The notes below the pieces were generated by a model. That model did no database searches. It worked only from the letters and a program-made list of their open reading frames with translations, and was not told where the DNA came from. A DNA stretch of 64,000 nt. Origin: Jacaranda mimosifolia. Lineage: Eukaryota > Streptophyta > Magnoliopsida > Lamiales > Bignoniaceae. The first letter of the stretch is position 1, and every line of letters begins with the position of its first letter. Shown here piece after piece: positions 13,001 to 25,017 of this stretch. A program made the position numbers and the translations under genes. The stretch lies in the NCBI GenBank assembly GCA_018894105.1, contig CM032126.1, positions 29,920,391-29,984,390 on the forward strand, read 5' to 3'.

Positions 13001-15831
13001 CCCCCAAACTTTCTCTTTCTTTCTGTCCTTGTGCTCAGGCATATGTATGTGTATGCTTGCAGATTGCCATGCACATTGTTCTTGTATTAACGCTCCATAA
13101 TGTTGAGGTTTTCTGTTTGATTACATTTATAGTGACTTTGGATCCATAGATCAAGCTGAAGTGATAGGAAAGAAGAATAATAACTTTGAATGGAAGTATT
13201 TCTAATTTCAATTTTAAGATTTCAAGTCCTTGATACCTCATACCATCACCCCCTATGTTACTGATTGATAAGATACTCATCTTTTTTTTTTTTTCTTTTA
13301 GAAGATTTGTTTGTTGAATATAGTATGCAAATTGGTGGCTTAATATATCATTTAGTTTGCTTTTCCTTCCAGAATCAGCATATACTGATGCCAAAATATA
13401 ATACTTCCTCTGCCCCATATATATTGCCTATATTTCCCTTTTAGGATGTCCCTAAATAAGATTCTATTTGGTAAAATGGATTTATATTTTCAGAAGTACC
13501 CAAAGTAATGATGTGATATAACTAACTTTCAACCATTACTTTTAAGGAGAATCCTATAATATACAAACCTTATAGCTTTTCAACCTTTACCTAAACTTCG
13601 TGCTAGATCAAATTGGACCCATAGGTTTGGGATGGTAAGAGTACCAAATTTACATGTTCTCATGTGAATTATAATTCTCTAGAAAAATGCAATCTATGAT
13701 AGATGTCTTATTGCCAACAAAGCATCTATCTTTATGATGCACCATCTTTAAGTGATTTGAAATTATCAGCATTGAGCTCAATTGTAGAGAGACAAACTCA
13801 TTATTGATCCAAATTTCCAGAGCAATTTTTTTTTTTTTTTTTATCCTTGCCGTTTGCCTTTTCCCATCAATGATTAAGTTAGCTGTTAGCAGATTGAGCT
13901 GTGCAAGCATTAAACATTTCCTGTACTTATCATATTGGAATTTTGGTTACGGGGATATTAGGCTATGTTCGGTTTTATTTTCCAGGAATACTTTCGTTCC
14001 TTCAAAATGAAGCCAATATTACCCTCAAAATGCATCTTCTTTCTCCAAAATATTTGTTAAAAATCATAATCGTTTCAAATTATAAATTGACCAAAAATAT
14101 ATATTTTTTTATATCTTTCAATTGTTACTTTAATATATGTTTTTAATCATTATGCTAATATAATAATATATAATATTATGAATTGATATATATAATATTA
14201 TGGATTGATGTGACATCACTAATGAGACAAAATCTTCTAGGAAAAGATATCTAGTATCTACACTAGAAAATATCTCCTTCACAATAAAGTCAAACATACT
14301 TTTATTATATACAAATTCTCCGATACATTTCTACAAAATACATTTTCCTTAAAGTACTTCCTCCAAAAGACCCACAAATAAAACCAAACAAAACCTTAAG
14401 TTTTAACTTGCTGCCTAATTACGGAAACACTATTCTCCGGCTGATTTTCATAAATTGAGATAACATTCATGCTTCACAATAAAATACATCATCAGGTCCA
14501 CGGAACTCATTCTCTCGAAGTTTGACCATTTATGGATTTTTCTGTTAGCTCATCATTAGTGAGTGCAGGTTATGCTTCCAAATTTATCCACTTAATCCAT
14601 GCCTTCCTTGGAGCTTGCTTTTGCTTGGGGTGGTGGGTGGTGATAATGCTAATGGAAGTTGATGTTTGATTGAATTCTTTTTAAATTTCAGTTCTGTCAA
14701 TGAAAGTGAGGATGACAGTACAGCTGAGTTCCATGAATTTATTCAGATACTTGCCGATAAGGTTGGTATTTTGTCAAGGCAACATGCAGAATTGCTCGAT
14801 AGAAATTCAAAAGCTGAAGCTGCAAACAAGCAGCTTAACAAGGAATTGGAGGAGAAAAGAGAGATGGTAAACACTCTTTATGTGAAGCATCAACTGGAAA
14901 AGCAGGTAGATATGCCAGGCCTTGATTGCATTTTACCATATATTTCTTCCTTCTGGAACAAGCTTCAAACCTGGAATCACTGCACCCTGAATAGTTGCAA
15001 TTCTATGTGCTCATGATCTGTAAGAGGGCAACAAAACATTGTGGATGTCTTTGTAGTATACTTCCGCATCTCATCAATCCCAAATTGACTTGGAAAAGAT
15101 GCGCAAGCAGAACGACCCACAACACTTTTTAATTCAAGAAAGAGAAAAGAAAAGCATATTGATAGAATCATGAAATGAGGCAGAGAAAGAGTGCGAGAGA
15201 GTGTTCATCAGTAGGTCAAATGGTTGAAAAATACAATAGGATTTGTCAGTGGTTGGTTGAATGCCTAACTACCACTAATGCTCTTAAGATTTTCACCTTC
15301 ACCAAATTTAATTGCTTAGATAAGCCAGCAGGGTTTGCATTCTACTGCTCTTGGTGTATGTCACTATTCCTTGTTGTTACTATGAAACCATGATCAAACG
15401 AGTTAATATTTTTGTTACAGGCAAACAAAGAGAAGATTTCTTTTGGTCGGATGGAAGTCCATGAAATTGCTGCATTCGTCCTAAACTCTTCCGGGCATTA
15501 TGAGGCTATCAATCGTAACTGCCCTTATTATTACCTCTCAGCTGAATCTGTGGCCTTATTTGCTGACCGTCTCCCCAGTCATCCAAACTATATTGTAGGA
15601 CAGGTTGTGCATATTGAACGACAGATAGTGAAGTCACCATCGTCAATATCAGACCAAGCTGAGAGCATTAGAGACCCTGTAGATATACTGACTTCAGAAA
15701 CTGGAACCAGCCGGTTGACCTTGAATCCAGGATCGGCTTCAAATCCTTATGGTCTTCCTGTTGGGTGTGAATACTTTGTAGTGACTATAGCCATGTTACC
15801 TGATACACCTGTTCATTCACCCGCTTCCTGA
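4046..15831 (+). CDS. ATG11: ATG11 autophagy scaffold protein, five coding exons
   Basis: Deduced exons: 4046-4989, 8699-10349, 12046-12251, 14692-14905 and 15421-15831. All junctions are GT-AG, phases stay in register, and the product is 1141 aa (Arabidopsis ATG11 is about 1150 aa, from memory). Exon 1 has a ubiquitin-like N-terminus (MGKLVVHIAENGHSYKLD) and the start of the ATG17-like region. Exon 2 carries the family-diagnostic KDVSTVKKLVDDCLSC, LRPHDAVSALGPMYD and YRACLAEVVRRKA, then coiled coil. Exons 3-4 are mostly helical. Exon 5 is the C-terminal Atg11 domain (FGRMEVHEIAAFVLN, ESVALFADRLP, PYGLPVGCEYFVVT). In the family this cytosolic scaffold works with the ATG1/ATG13 kinase complex and links it to phagophores, including in mitophagy. 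The start is the first ATG of the conserved N-terminus. Introns 1 (3.7 kb) and 3 (2.4 kb) hold transposon insertions, but no coding exon is broken. Confidence 0.95.
6291..7103. mobile_element. hAT-like non-autonomous element with GC-rich head, in ATG11 intron 1
   Basis: The termini are inverted: CATAGTTATCAAAGGCG at 6291 and, on the other strand, CATAGTTATGAAAGGCG ending at 7103 (16 of 17 match). The flanks are GTTTGTAT (6283-6290) and GTTTGGAT (7104-7111), an 8-bp duplication with one difference, which fits hAT insertion. The first ~150 bases are a dense array of GGCGCC/AGGCG/CGCCT motifs that can pair with the GC-rich right end. The middle is AT-rich with long T tracts. There is no transposase. 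Open frames in the GC-rich head are by-products of composition. Confidence 0.7.
7104..7550 (+). repeat. Copy of a dispersed TE-like repeat in ATG11 intron 1
   Basis: G/T-rich sequence. The block at about 7293-7400 (TTTTTTGTTGGGTTTGCAGG, then GTGAAAT and a TATGTGTATATAT stretch ending in TTTGTAATAA) is closely similar to 48127-48230. Recurrent TTTGTTTGT and TTGGGAGTTGGAAAATG segments also occur near 49260. Ends are not defined. Confidence 0.5.
13404..13641. mobile_element. Stowaway-like MITE (decayed), ATG11 intron 3
   Basis: The left end CTTCCTCTGCCCCATA and the reverse-complemented right end CTCTTACCATCCCAAA both resemble the Stowaway terminus CTCCCTCCGTCCC. TA dinucleotides flank the element (13402-13403 and 13642-13643). 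The interior blocks 'tatttccctttttaggatgtccc' and 'tctatttggtaaaatgga' have the style of asterid Stowaway MITEs. The termini have diverged, so the element is probably old. Confidence 0.55.
13961..14395. mobile_element. Tourist-like MITE, ATG11 intron 3
   Basis: Terminal inverted repeats are GGCTATGTTCGGTTTTATTT at 13961 and, on the opposite strand, GGTTTTGTTTGGTTTTATTT ending at 14395 (17 of 20 match). TTA flanks both sides (13958-13960 and 14396-14398), the PIF/Harbinger target duplication. The element lies about 300 bases upstream of the exon-4 acceptor and has no coding capacity. Confidence 0.75.
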
Positions 15832-17076
15832 TCTTGTTGCAAATGGCAGATAGATGTGATGGAAGAAACCAAGTGTAAATATACCATAAATTATGCTACT
15901 GAAAGTTGAATGCTTTTCAATGAGCTTATGAGTTGGTACCCTTTTGTGTAGTTCAAGATCAATTCAATCCCATCTCTTTGTAAATATAGATGACATCTCC
16001 CCTGTAAATTCATCGATATTTATCCTCTTCCTGGAGCTTTTATAGTTTTCATCTGGTTAAGGTGCTCTTGAAGGGTTATAATGCCACGCCTACCTACTCT
16101 GGACAAAGGCAAAAAAATTTGACAGAGTTGAGGTGACTTTGGTGAGGTGCTTCGAAAACTTATATTTGTTGATTTTAGAAGAATTTGGTTTTTGTTTGTT
16201 TAGATTAAGCTTTGGTGATTACCATATGAACCTACAATTCTCTCACGTGTGTACACAATAACTAAGACCATAATTCAGTGCTAAAATTCTACTATGATCA
16301 TCCATTTTGCTAACAAACCATGAAAACAGCAAAAATATTTGGCTTTTACAAGGGGGTCAGGTTTAATTAATTGGCAGCATGCAGACCGGTTGGTTGCCTC
16401 ACACATATAGGATGGCTCTTCTAGCTCATGGCAGACAAATGACGGTGTAAAATGTTCAACTGTTGCTACATCCAAAATTAGAAGATAGATTAAAATAAGC
16501 GCAAATAACTATTACCACTCCTGAGGTTTGACCTGATTATAAAAGGATTCTCATTTTTTTTTTAAAATTAAAAAAATCTTCCTAACATTTGTTACCATCC
16601 AACAAATTAGCCCAACCATTAGTTGCCATAATTCACCCTTAAAACAATTTCAAAAAAGTAATTTTTCAATTTTTATGGAGTTATTTTGAAGTGTTTAGTT
16701 AGGAACATTTGGAATTTTTACTTTTGCTTTGAATTCTCTCAAATTAAGTGGAGGAAAACTCAAAAAAGCAACACTTAATTTCTATAGCTTCTTAATACCT
16801 TTTATTATTATTTTCAAAAACTCAACTTTCTCTACAATTTTTTACTTTTCCCAACTTTATTTACAATTTCTTCACTAATCCCAAGGTAAAGCTCATATAA
16901 TACAATCATATTCTTCTTTGTGTTGAACATCTTAAGGATTCTTCATCAAAGTTAATTTCAGGATCCCATGAATTCCTAAACGGATAGATATCAGATTATA
17001 AGCAAAAGATTCTATTCAGAGAAACCAAAATTAGCTAGCTAAATTTTTCCGTCTATTTACATAGCAAAAGAAACCA
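15832..17076. other. Convergent intergenic region between ATG11 and the ASG1-like gene
   Basis: Contains the 3' UTRs of both convergent genes. Decayed repeat-like sequence occurs at about 16490-16880, including a 'ccactcctgaggtttgacc' motif often met in plant transposon termini. No further gene is seen. The open frame 16281-16475 has no family features. Confidence 0.55.
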
Positions 17077-20000
17077 TTATATACGCTGATAGTCATCATC
17101 TTCGGGACTAAATAAAAGCTTTGGCAGAGAAGCAATACGCGGAAGATGGAGGAGCAAGTCTGCTAATGAGTCCTTTCTTGGCACGGCAGCTGCTTGCTTA
17201 CGACCAGGCTCGTCATAAAGATGCCCTTCAGAGGCCCGCATAGTGTTACCGGCCTTGTCATCATCACACTTTCCTCCATCAACTTGAGCACAGGAAGCTA
17301 CAGCAGGATCCTGCAGTAGACAGCAGAGGGAATCCACCTTTTTCGTGAGTGATTTTTCATCCAAACCTGCTGCATATTGAGTGTCACTTAGCAAAACTCC
17401 AGCAATGTTATCCAGCAAGCCCTGGCATTCTGATGCCTTGTCTGAGGGTAAACTTCCAGAAGACATTTGCTCTGATATACAATTTCCAATGTGGCTCACA
17501 AAATCACTCATTGACATAGAGGGATGAAGCCCTGGCACCTTCAATAGATCCCTACCTTTTTGTTCTTCAGAATCATGCTCATTTATTATTTTGTCTCCTT
17601 CAATTGTGTGTGCATCCATCACTAGGAGTATTAAGGAACATCATCATTTAGAGTTGATGAAAATATGAACCAAGAGATTATGACCGAAGTTGTATTTGCA
17701 CATATTGCTAACTGACAAATGGCATGCAACAATAATGAAAAACCATTTCAGTATGAAGCCAGTGGTCAACAACATTGGAATTTGACTAAGGGGTTGTCTA
17801 CAAAAACTTTTGCTTTTAGCGAAGTGAAAAGTTGTAGAGAAAGTTGTAGCAGTAGGTTATAGTCAAAGTTGAGAGTTTTTGAAAATGGTACTGGAAAGTA
17901 GGAAAAATAGAAGTTGGAGCGTTGGGAGAAAAGATAACTAAAGCTATTCACTATATGAAAATAACTAATATATTCATCAAGTATTAAAAGGAAAAAAAAA
18001 AATCTGATTTCAGAGTATGAGAGATATTTTGGGGTTATGGAATTCTTTTGGAGGATAAAAATGTCGAAACTAAATTTCAGTTATTCACAGAAATATCAAG
18101 AAGTAGCAGATGCAGGCAGAATAGTGTGATTTATGCCTCCATGTGCAAATAGTAAGCTGAAGCAAAAGCACATCAATAAAGTGCCGAATATTCTCACAAA
18201 ACTTATCTCATGAAAGAAAACTTTTAAGAGTGAGATAAGGTAGCAACAATGACCTAATAATTTAGAGCTGCATTGGTCGTATTCATAGTTGATAAATAAT
18301 TAGAAAGTGAAAACAAACTGCTTATATCTCATTGCTCTTTAATCTTTTCAATCTTTAAGGTGCTTAGTGATTAAACTAAAGATACAGATCAACTTAAAAT
18401 GAATAATTGAAATAGAGACTAGCTAGCTATTATGTACCTGAGCTAGGTGATGGAGCTTCTTTAAATACATGTTTAGCAGCTAATGTATTAGGCCCAAATT
18501 TGAAGGAAGATGACTGTGCAGCAGCTGCATCCTTGGAGACAGTGTAGAGAGATCCTTTAGCAGCAGCTGGCAACTGATTGCATCCATCATCTTTAGATTC
18601 TTCTGAGTTTTCAAGAATAGAAGCTTGTGAATCGAAGTATGGTGACTCCATAACTATTTCAGGCTGTTGGCTCAAAAGAGTAAGTCGCATGTCACATTGG
18701 ATAAGCTTTTCATAATGCTTGTTTAACACGCCTGGAAGGCACTGTATATAATGCTGCCTGTTCAAATAACATAAAGCATCCATTTACTTAAGTCAATAGC
18801 CAGCACCATAGTTCCATGTTGGACAAAACCTTGGTAAAATCATTTCAATTTACTTCTGTCAATGTTTCATGCTAAGGTAACTTGAACATTCATCTGATAA
18901 GTGAGAAGATATGCACAAAAGCCATAAGATTTCCCATGTTTCAGGCAAAAGAGAGCGAATCCTCAAACAATATCAAGCATTGCCTGGAATAAGTTGGAAG
19001 CCAGGAAGCCACAAGGTTCGTATTTAAGTGCTATTACATTTCTAGCAGAATGTGGTTCACTTTCATGATGGGTTAGACGTAAACAACTGGCAACACTTAA
19101 AATGAAGAAATGATGAATGGTTATTCAGTCAAAAGATTAAATTGGATGGAAAAAATGGAAATTCAAGCATGCATGATAAGAGCTGTGCAATTATCTGATT
19201 TAACTTCTCATGTTAATGCAGACATTATCATGTTGCTCAAAGATTGCAATCATGTCAAACAGCAACACATTCGTAAGTTGCAGGAACAATCAAGGTGCAC
19301 ATCTAAAATTGAAAAGATGTTATATCATGTCCCCTTCATTTTTATGCAACAGAATATTTTGTGTTATCTCAAAGCAATCAGTCAAGTGATGATGTGGACC
19401 ACAGCATAAAAAAAGGAGGCGACCCAGAAAGTAGTAACGATGAAAATGTATATCTTGAACGCCTTGCCTATTTATGCTAGCCTGCCCATCAGTAAAGTCT
19501 GAGGTTGCCTTCCAGATAGTGTGCCTTCTGGGTTGTGGATCGGTCTCCTGAAAAAAGACAGGCTGCCGAGCCAGCTGAACCACACAAGTTAAAAATTATT
19601 ATCCTAAAAAGTGGATCTGGAATCACATATTTATGCAGTTTGAACGACATTTATTAGTGTAAATGAAAGAAAACTCATTACCACTATGGTCAAAGTCCCG
19701 GGACTATCATCGGGACAGACAGCTTTAAGAGCCATAATATCAGACCACTGGATTTCTATTTTACTCTTGAGACCACCTTCAAGAACTTCCCAGACAAGTT
19801 TACGCTTAGCATAATAACACTTAGCCACCAGATCACTTTCATATCTTGACACAAACTGCCAGATAATGCTATGTCAGCAATAGGCAAGGGATTTAACACA
19901 TTTAAAATGTCTTTGGAACCTCTAGAAATCAAACTTCGTTCCCATCCAATCTAATTTAGATGAGCCAATTTTAGTTGATCTCAGCTTGGCACTCTTCAAT

Positions 20001-22045
20001 ATTAAAATATTGCAAATTATTAGAGGCTCTTTAAATGACTTGTAGCCAATTTCATGAAAAAAAAAAATATATATATATATATATATTTCATCAAGTAATT
20101 TCATAACAAGCATTAAACTGTCTTTGTTTATAAATGAAAAGCAAATAACAAGTGTTAGTTTCAACACCTATAGGTAAAAGCATGATTCAAATATGTCTAG
20201 AATTAGAAGAAGCGGTGTTTGAAAACATTTCAAACTAAACCATCAAAAAATAGGTCTAGACAAACTGGCGTACACCATTCCTGTTAAATGTAGAACAACA
20301 GTTTGCCAAATAAATCTAACCCAGTATGCAAACATTTCATCCTAAGATGAGGCTAAGTGGGATGTTTTCATCCAACCCCAACTATCCATTCACAATACAA
20401 ATAAAACGTGCAATATATATTCTAATAATTAAATAATGATTGAACTAATGAATAATTATCAATAGAAAAAGCTATTTAAATATGAAAATTTTAGTTTACT
20501 TAAATGTAACAAAATAAAATCAACTATTACCATGGACAGAGAAATAAAGTTCAACTAAACTATTTAAGTGTGCTGTGTGCACAAATGAAATTTAATCAAA
20601 TAGACTCAATATTTTTGTTTTATTTGTATCATTAATTTGGTTGGCAAAGTTTAAAAGGTTGATCAATTATGAAAAGCTTATTTATTAGTGACCCATATTG
20701 AAGTGATAGCATACTCACAACAAAGAGCACATTGGTAACATGTGTATTAATAGATAATAGTCCGTCAAAGTACACATATGATAACTAGAATTGGCTAATA
20801 CAATATTTAAATAATCCTATACAGCGTATATGATAGTTGTTTGACTATATATAGTCACATCACTTATTTCATCCCATTTTTCATAAATCATGCCTCATCC
20901 CACCAAACAAAAATAGAGCCAAAAATTATAAATTAGCCTGGATTATCCGTATATCATTTTATTTTTACGAACTTCTCAATCGAGTCTTATTTGAGTGTTA
21001 ATATGAATTAAACTTATGTTTCCACAGCACAAATCTCATTCCAATCAATTTAACAAGAAGATTTCAGGTCATTCACCTCAATCAAGACCAACCAGCAAAG
21101 TTAATGTAGAATTAGTTTAGATCACATGTACTGGTTCAACCATAATATGGGAGGCAAAAATTGAAAATCATTACCTCCCAACTGCCAATTCTCAATATTG
21201 AAGCTGGAAAATTTGAAGCCTTCAATTTTTCATTTGCACCTGCACCTGAAGCAACAATTTGCTTCACGTTTTCATTGCTTCCAGAGTCAACATTTTCACT
21301 AGGTGCAGCCACAATAGAAGCATTAGTTCCCAGGGAGAGCCTCGTTTCGATCAACTCCAACAAAGATGGACTCTTCTTAAGCCGCAAGCCTAAAGGACTT
21401 GGCTCATCAAGTGGATTGTAAAGCAGTGGTGGGATTGGAAACTCATGGTTCTGGGGACTCCACTGTCACAAAAGGAAAAATAAAAAAACAACTCAATACA
21501 AAAGAAAACATAACGGAAAGTAAACAAAGGAGAAACTTGAAACTCCAAGCAACTGAAAACACTATCCCCTGAGCCAACCCCACAAATAAAAGAAACATTA
21601 AAACACATAAAAACAAGACGACACCACAAACTTACATTCTTGTTATTATTACTAAAACAAATTACTTCAGATTCATGTTCTTCAAGCTTTCTCAAGAGAT
21701 CAACATATGCTGATCAATATCGCACAATGTAGGAAGTTCATACTCTTCAATTTTACAGCAAACCAGTCACAAAATTCAAATAAAAATAGAAACCCAACTC
21801 AATCGCGCAGCCAAACAGATCACATAAAAAGGGGGGGAAAAATTCAAGAACTCAAAACCGAGAATCAATACTGGCAAAGCAATACTTGGAAAACTCAGAC
21901 ATTTCAAAAAATGCTTTGTCAAAAAAAGAAAAGAATAAAAACAAAAGAAAACCTGGTTAAGACGATAGTCGGCCAATCGAGATTGTTTGGCAAGAGGGCC
22001 GTACACTTCTTCCAAGAAATCCTCCTCGAAATGCAATGATCCCAT
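17077..22045 (-). CDS. ASG1-like protein (At4g30780/At2g24100 family), six exons
   Basis: Deduced exons on the minus strand: 22045-21953, 21462-21175, 19855-19682, 19574-19468, 18757-18438 and 17621-17077, giving 508 aa. Recognition rests on the conserved core in exons 2-5: LDEPSPLGLRLKKSPSLLEL, SRYESDLVAKCYYAKRKLVW, EVLEGGLKSKIEIQWSDIMA, LARQPVFFQETDPQPRRHTI, ATSDFTDGQASINRQ and KHYEKLIQCDMRL. This core is shared with Arabidopsis ALTERED SEED GERMINATION 1 and its paralogue. The start is MGSLHFEEDFLEEVYGPLAK, the first Met that precedes conserved sequence. The acidic tail ends in a conserved-looking PRKDSLADLLLHLPRIASLP motif. Biochemistry is unknown. Family members have been linked to ABA and salt response, and I see no helicase motif to support the 'ATP-dependent DNA helicase' label sometimes used. 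The intron between exons 4 and 5 starts with GC. Intron 2 (1.3 kb) is AT-rich with a short AT microsatellite at about 20068. Confidence 0.88.
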
Positions 22046-22473
22046 CCGCTGAACCATCAAAAATTCAAGAATTCTTCGAAGAGTTAAAAATTGAAACTTC
22101 CAAATCACTACACTATCAAATGGGATATCTTTCTCTTCAAACACCCAATGCTGGAGAAATTCTTCCCTTTATCTTTCTCTAGTAGTGGTGTGTTCTTTCG
22201 AAGAAAACGAGCAGAAAAACAGCAACAATATACTGAGGTTTCAAAAATGATAAGAGTCCAAGATTTATCAAATTATGTTACATTGATTCAGATATCAAAA
22301 ATTACCAGGTTACCCTTTTCAAAATAGGTTTGTCTAAGCTAATTTTTTATGCACACGTTTATATTAATCATTATCCAATAATAATTAGATAAGGAACATT
22401 TCAATTTGAATTTAATAATGTATTTATTTTTTTATTTACATATACTGTGCATCAAAAGTTTGTTAGGATTTTA
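22046..22473. other. Upstream region of the ASG1-like gene
   Basis: Presumed 5' UTR and proximal promoter of the minus-strand ASG1-like gene. No convincing TATA box is seen. The short ORFs (21707-22039 and 22091-22327, plus strand) are antisense to or outside the coding exon and have no family features. Confidence 0.4.
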
Positions 22474-22491
22474 AATTTAATAATATAATTT

Positions 22492-22622
22492 TTTTTATTT
22501 ATACATTCACATACACCAAGAGTTCGTTACAATTCAAACTCTAGATCTCACATCTAAAATGAAGACAATACTAGTAAACTAATTAATGAATACAATACTA
22601 CTGATTTAATTAATCACTCGAT
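22492..22622 (-). mobile_element. SINE-like retroposed insertion
   Basis: A 131-base insert sits between perfect 18-base direct repeats AATTTAATAATATAATTT (22474-22491 and 22623-22640), the length expected for LINE-type target-primed insertion. On the minus strand the insert contains a GAGTTTGAATTG stretch resembling a degenerate polymerase III B box and ends in an A-rich tail. This fits an old tRNA-derived SINE. The family is not identified. Confidence 0.6.
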
Positions 22623-23299
22623 AATTTAATAATATAATTTACTATCCTACATTTAAAGTATCATATTTTTTTATAAAATTATCAATATTATAGCATTAAA
22701 ATATATTTTGTCGGTCAAATTATAATAAGCTTTTACTTTAAATTTTGTATATAATTATAATTCTTTTATCAATCATAAATGATTTTATTGTCCCAAAATG
22801 AGTTTTTTTTAGGGCAAAAATAAATTATAATTTTTCTTATATTTCGGTAGTGCAAATTCAGTAAAACAAACATAGAAATTACTTATGAAAAGATTGTTCG
22901 ATTTTGCTCTCTCTAATTATTTAATTTTGGTTCCTTGCAAATGCAATTATTTTGTGTTTTTATTTATGAGATTGTGTTTAGAGTAAAAACCCAATAATAT
23001 TTGCAGGACTTTTCACATTCTCAAGGCTAGAATTGTAATTTCATTTTTTGTGCATGCATATAGTGGATAAACGTGTGGGTCCAATTTCACGATTCTTTCC
23101 GACAGCTGACTTTCGGGAGACCGGTGCAACACATTTTTAATTGATTATTCTAATTCATTGATTAATAATATGTATTAGTTGTAAAAAAATTTACTCTTTA
23201 AATCTTCAAAATATATCATATAACCCATTAATGATTTTCAATACCTTGTTTAAATTAATTTGCATACACATAAATTTATATAATTATATATAGCATGGG

Positions 23300-24093
23300 T
23301 CTTGCGACTACTGCTATGCAATTTTGATAAGATTTTGAATTCTTAAAAAATTGTATTATTTAAAATATTTATTGGTTATTTAATTTTAGTTGTAGATTTT
23401 TTAATTTTTATAAACTACTAAAAACATATCAATTAATCAAATTTTAATAGCCTTTTAATAAATTCTTAAAATTCATTCAATTATTCAATGAAGGCTTTTT
23501 TACTACAATCATGCAATATTCACCAAATTTTGTGTTCTCATAATCAATTTTTTTCCTTAATTGTTTAGAATAATTTTAATGGTTTAGTGATATTTATTGT
23601 GAATTTTTTAGTTTTTCAATTCATTAAAATATCCCAACTAATTAAATTTAATGATATTTTAGTACAATATTTAAATCACATATAAATTATACTATTATAT
23701 GTAGCATGTTTGACCATAATTGTGCAATTTTGATCAAATTTTAAATTCTTAAAAATTATAATTATTTAATTATTTAGAACAATATCATTAATTGTTTAAC
23801 ATTAATTGTAATTTTTTTGGTTTTAAATCATGAACATTAGATGTCAACTAACTAAATTTAATGGTATTTTAATACATTCTTTAAATGGGTTCACAGATAT
23901 ATATGGGGAAATGAAATATTTTAACCCCAATTCTGCAAACATTTTCAGAATTCAATTTTCTAATTGTTTAAAATAATTTTATTGATTTCCAATATTAGTT
24001 ATAAATTTTTTAATTTTTTAAATCATTAAAATAGGCCAGTTAATCAAATTTAATGATCCTTTAGTACATTTCTTAAATCACATATAAATCTAT
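23300..24093 (+). repeat. Degenerate AT-rich ~200-bp tandem repeat, four units
   Basis: The motif (C/T)CAA(C/T)TAA(T/C)(C/T)AAATTTAATG recurs at about 23430, 23634, 23844 and 24036, spaced 192-210 bases. Each copy is preceded by a diverged 'gcaattttgatcaaatttt...aattgttta' segment. Two more units follow at 25345-25680, after a block of younger insertions. An inverted set lies at 43480-44380. Units are strongly diverged, so this is a decayed satellite or a repeat-bearing transposon interior. Confidence 0.6.
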
Positions 24094-24111
24094 GTGTTAT
24101 ATCATATATAT

Positions 24112-24199
24112 ATATATATATATATATTTATACACACTCACGCATATCAGGAGCTCATTTGAGCTCGAACCCCTGACCTCCCCACATAATGTGGGAGAC
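24112..24199 (-). mobile_element. 5'-truncated tRNA-derived SINE-like insertion
   Basis: An insert of about 88 bases is flanked by perfect 18-base direct repeats GTGTTATATCATATATAT (24094-24111 and 24200-24217). On the minus strand it starts GTCTCCCACATTATGTGGG, has GGGGTTCGAGCTC (a good polymerase III B box, GGTTCGANNCC type) and ends in a (TA)-rich tail. No A box is visible, so the copy is probably 5'-truncated. Confidence 0.65.
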
Positions 24200-24246
24200 G
24201 TGTTATATCATATATATGGAAGGATCTTTTGATCATAGTTATCCAC

Positions 24247-24986
24247 GGGTATTGTTATTTGCACTCTAAAGTTTGTTATTAGCATTCTACTTGATTTTTA
24301 TCTATAGAAACTGATCGTTATATCAATTTATTTTCAAGATATCATTTAATTTAAATTGCTAGACAATTATACCCTTAGTATACTAATCTTTGTCCTATTA
24401 AATATAATCTTGCTTCATTCCTAGCTTTGATTCATTCCACATCAAATTTGATAGATCACATAAAAATAAACAGATTATCCCATCTCTAAATTCAATTATC
24501 TCAATGAAGATATGGTTATAAACTTCAATAGGAAAACAATAATATCACTACAAAATAGTATATTTCAACACTACAAATATGGGTTTTGTTTTACTTAATA
24601 AAGACTATTGTATAAAGTTATTCCAATCAGAAAAATGAAATAAATGAAGAAAAAAGCACTGCACTTTATTATTTAGACCTAACAAAAAATCACTCATACT
24701 ACGGTACCCAAAAAAATTGCAAATAATATGCCTCAGTCTCTCCACCCAATAAAATGTGGAAAATTTTACCCACATTCTAATTACCTGCCACTTTTTGACC
24801 CAACCTACAGGTAACCTGTAAACAATCATATTTAAGTTATATTTCATTTCAAAATTCAAATTTAAATCCCATTATATGTCAAAAAAAATTTGAATTAAAA
24901 ATTTAAACATCACTTAAATATTGTTGTTATCATAGAAAAATGTGTTATATCCTCCAAATTATTTGTGAGAATTAGAGAAAAAATTA

Positions 24987-25017
<31 letters not shown>

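Noticed and set aside
14666..15016. 116-codon ORF as a separate gene
   Set aside because: It contains ATG11 exon 4 (14692-14905) extended into both introns.
16670..17960. Similarity between 16670-16880 and the reverse strand of 17780-17960 ('tttcaaaaactc', 'aactttctctacaa') as a MITE pair
   Set aside because: Shared words are short and AT-biased. No termini or target duplications could be fixed.
24160..24182. tRNA gene suggested by a B-box-like GGTTCGAGCTC
   Set aside because: No cloverleaf, no acceptor stem and no A box. It is better explained as a truncated SINE-like insert with an 18-base target duplication.
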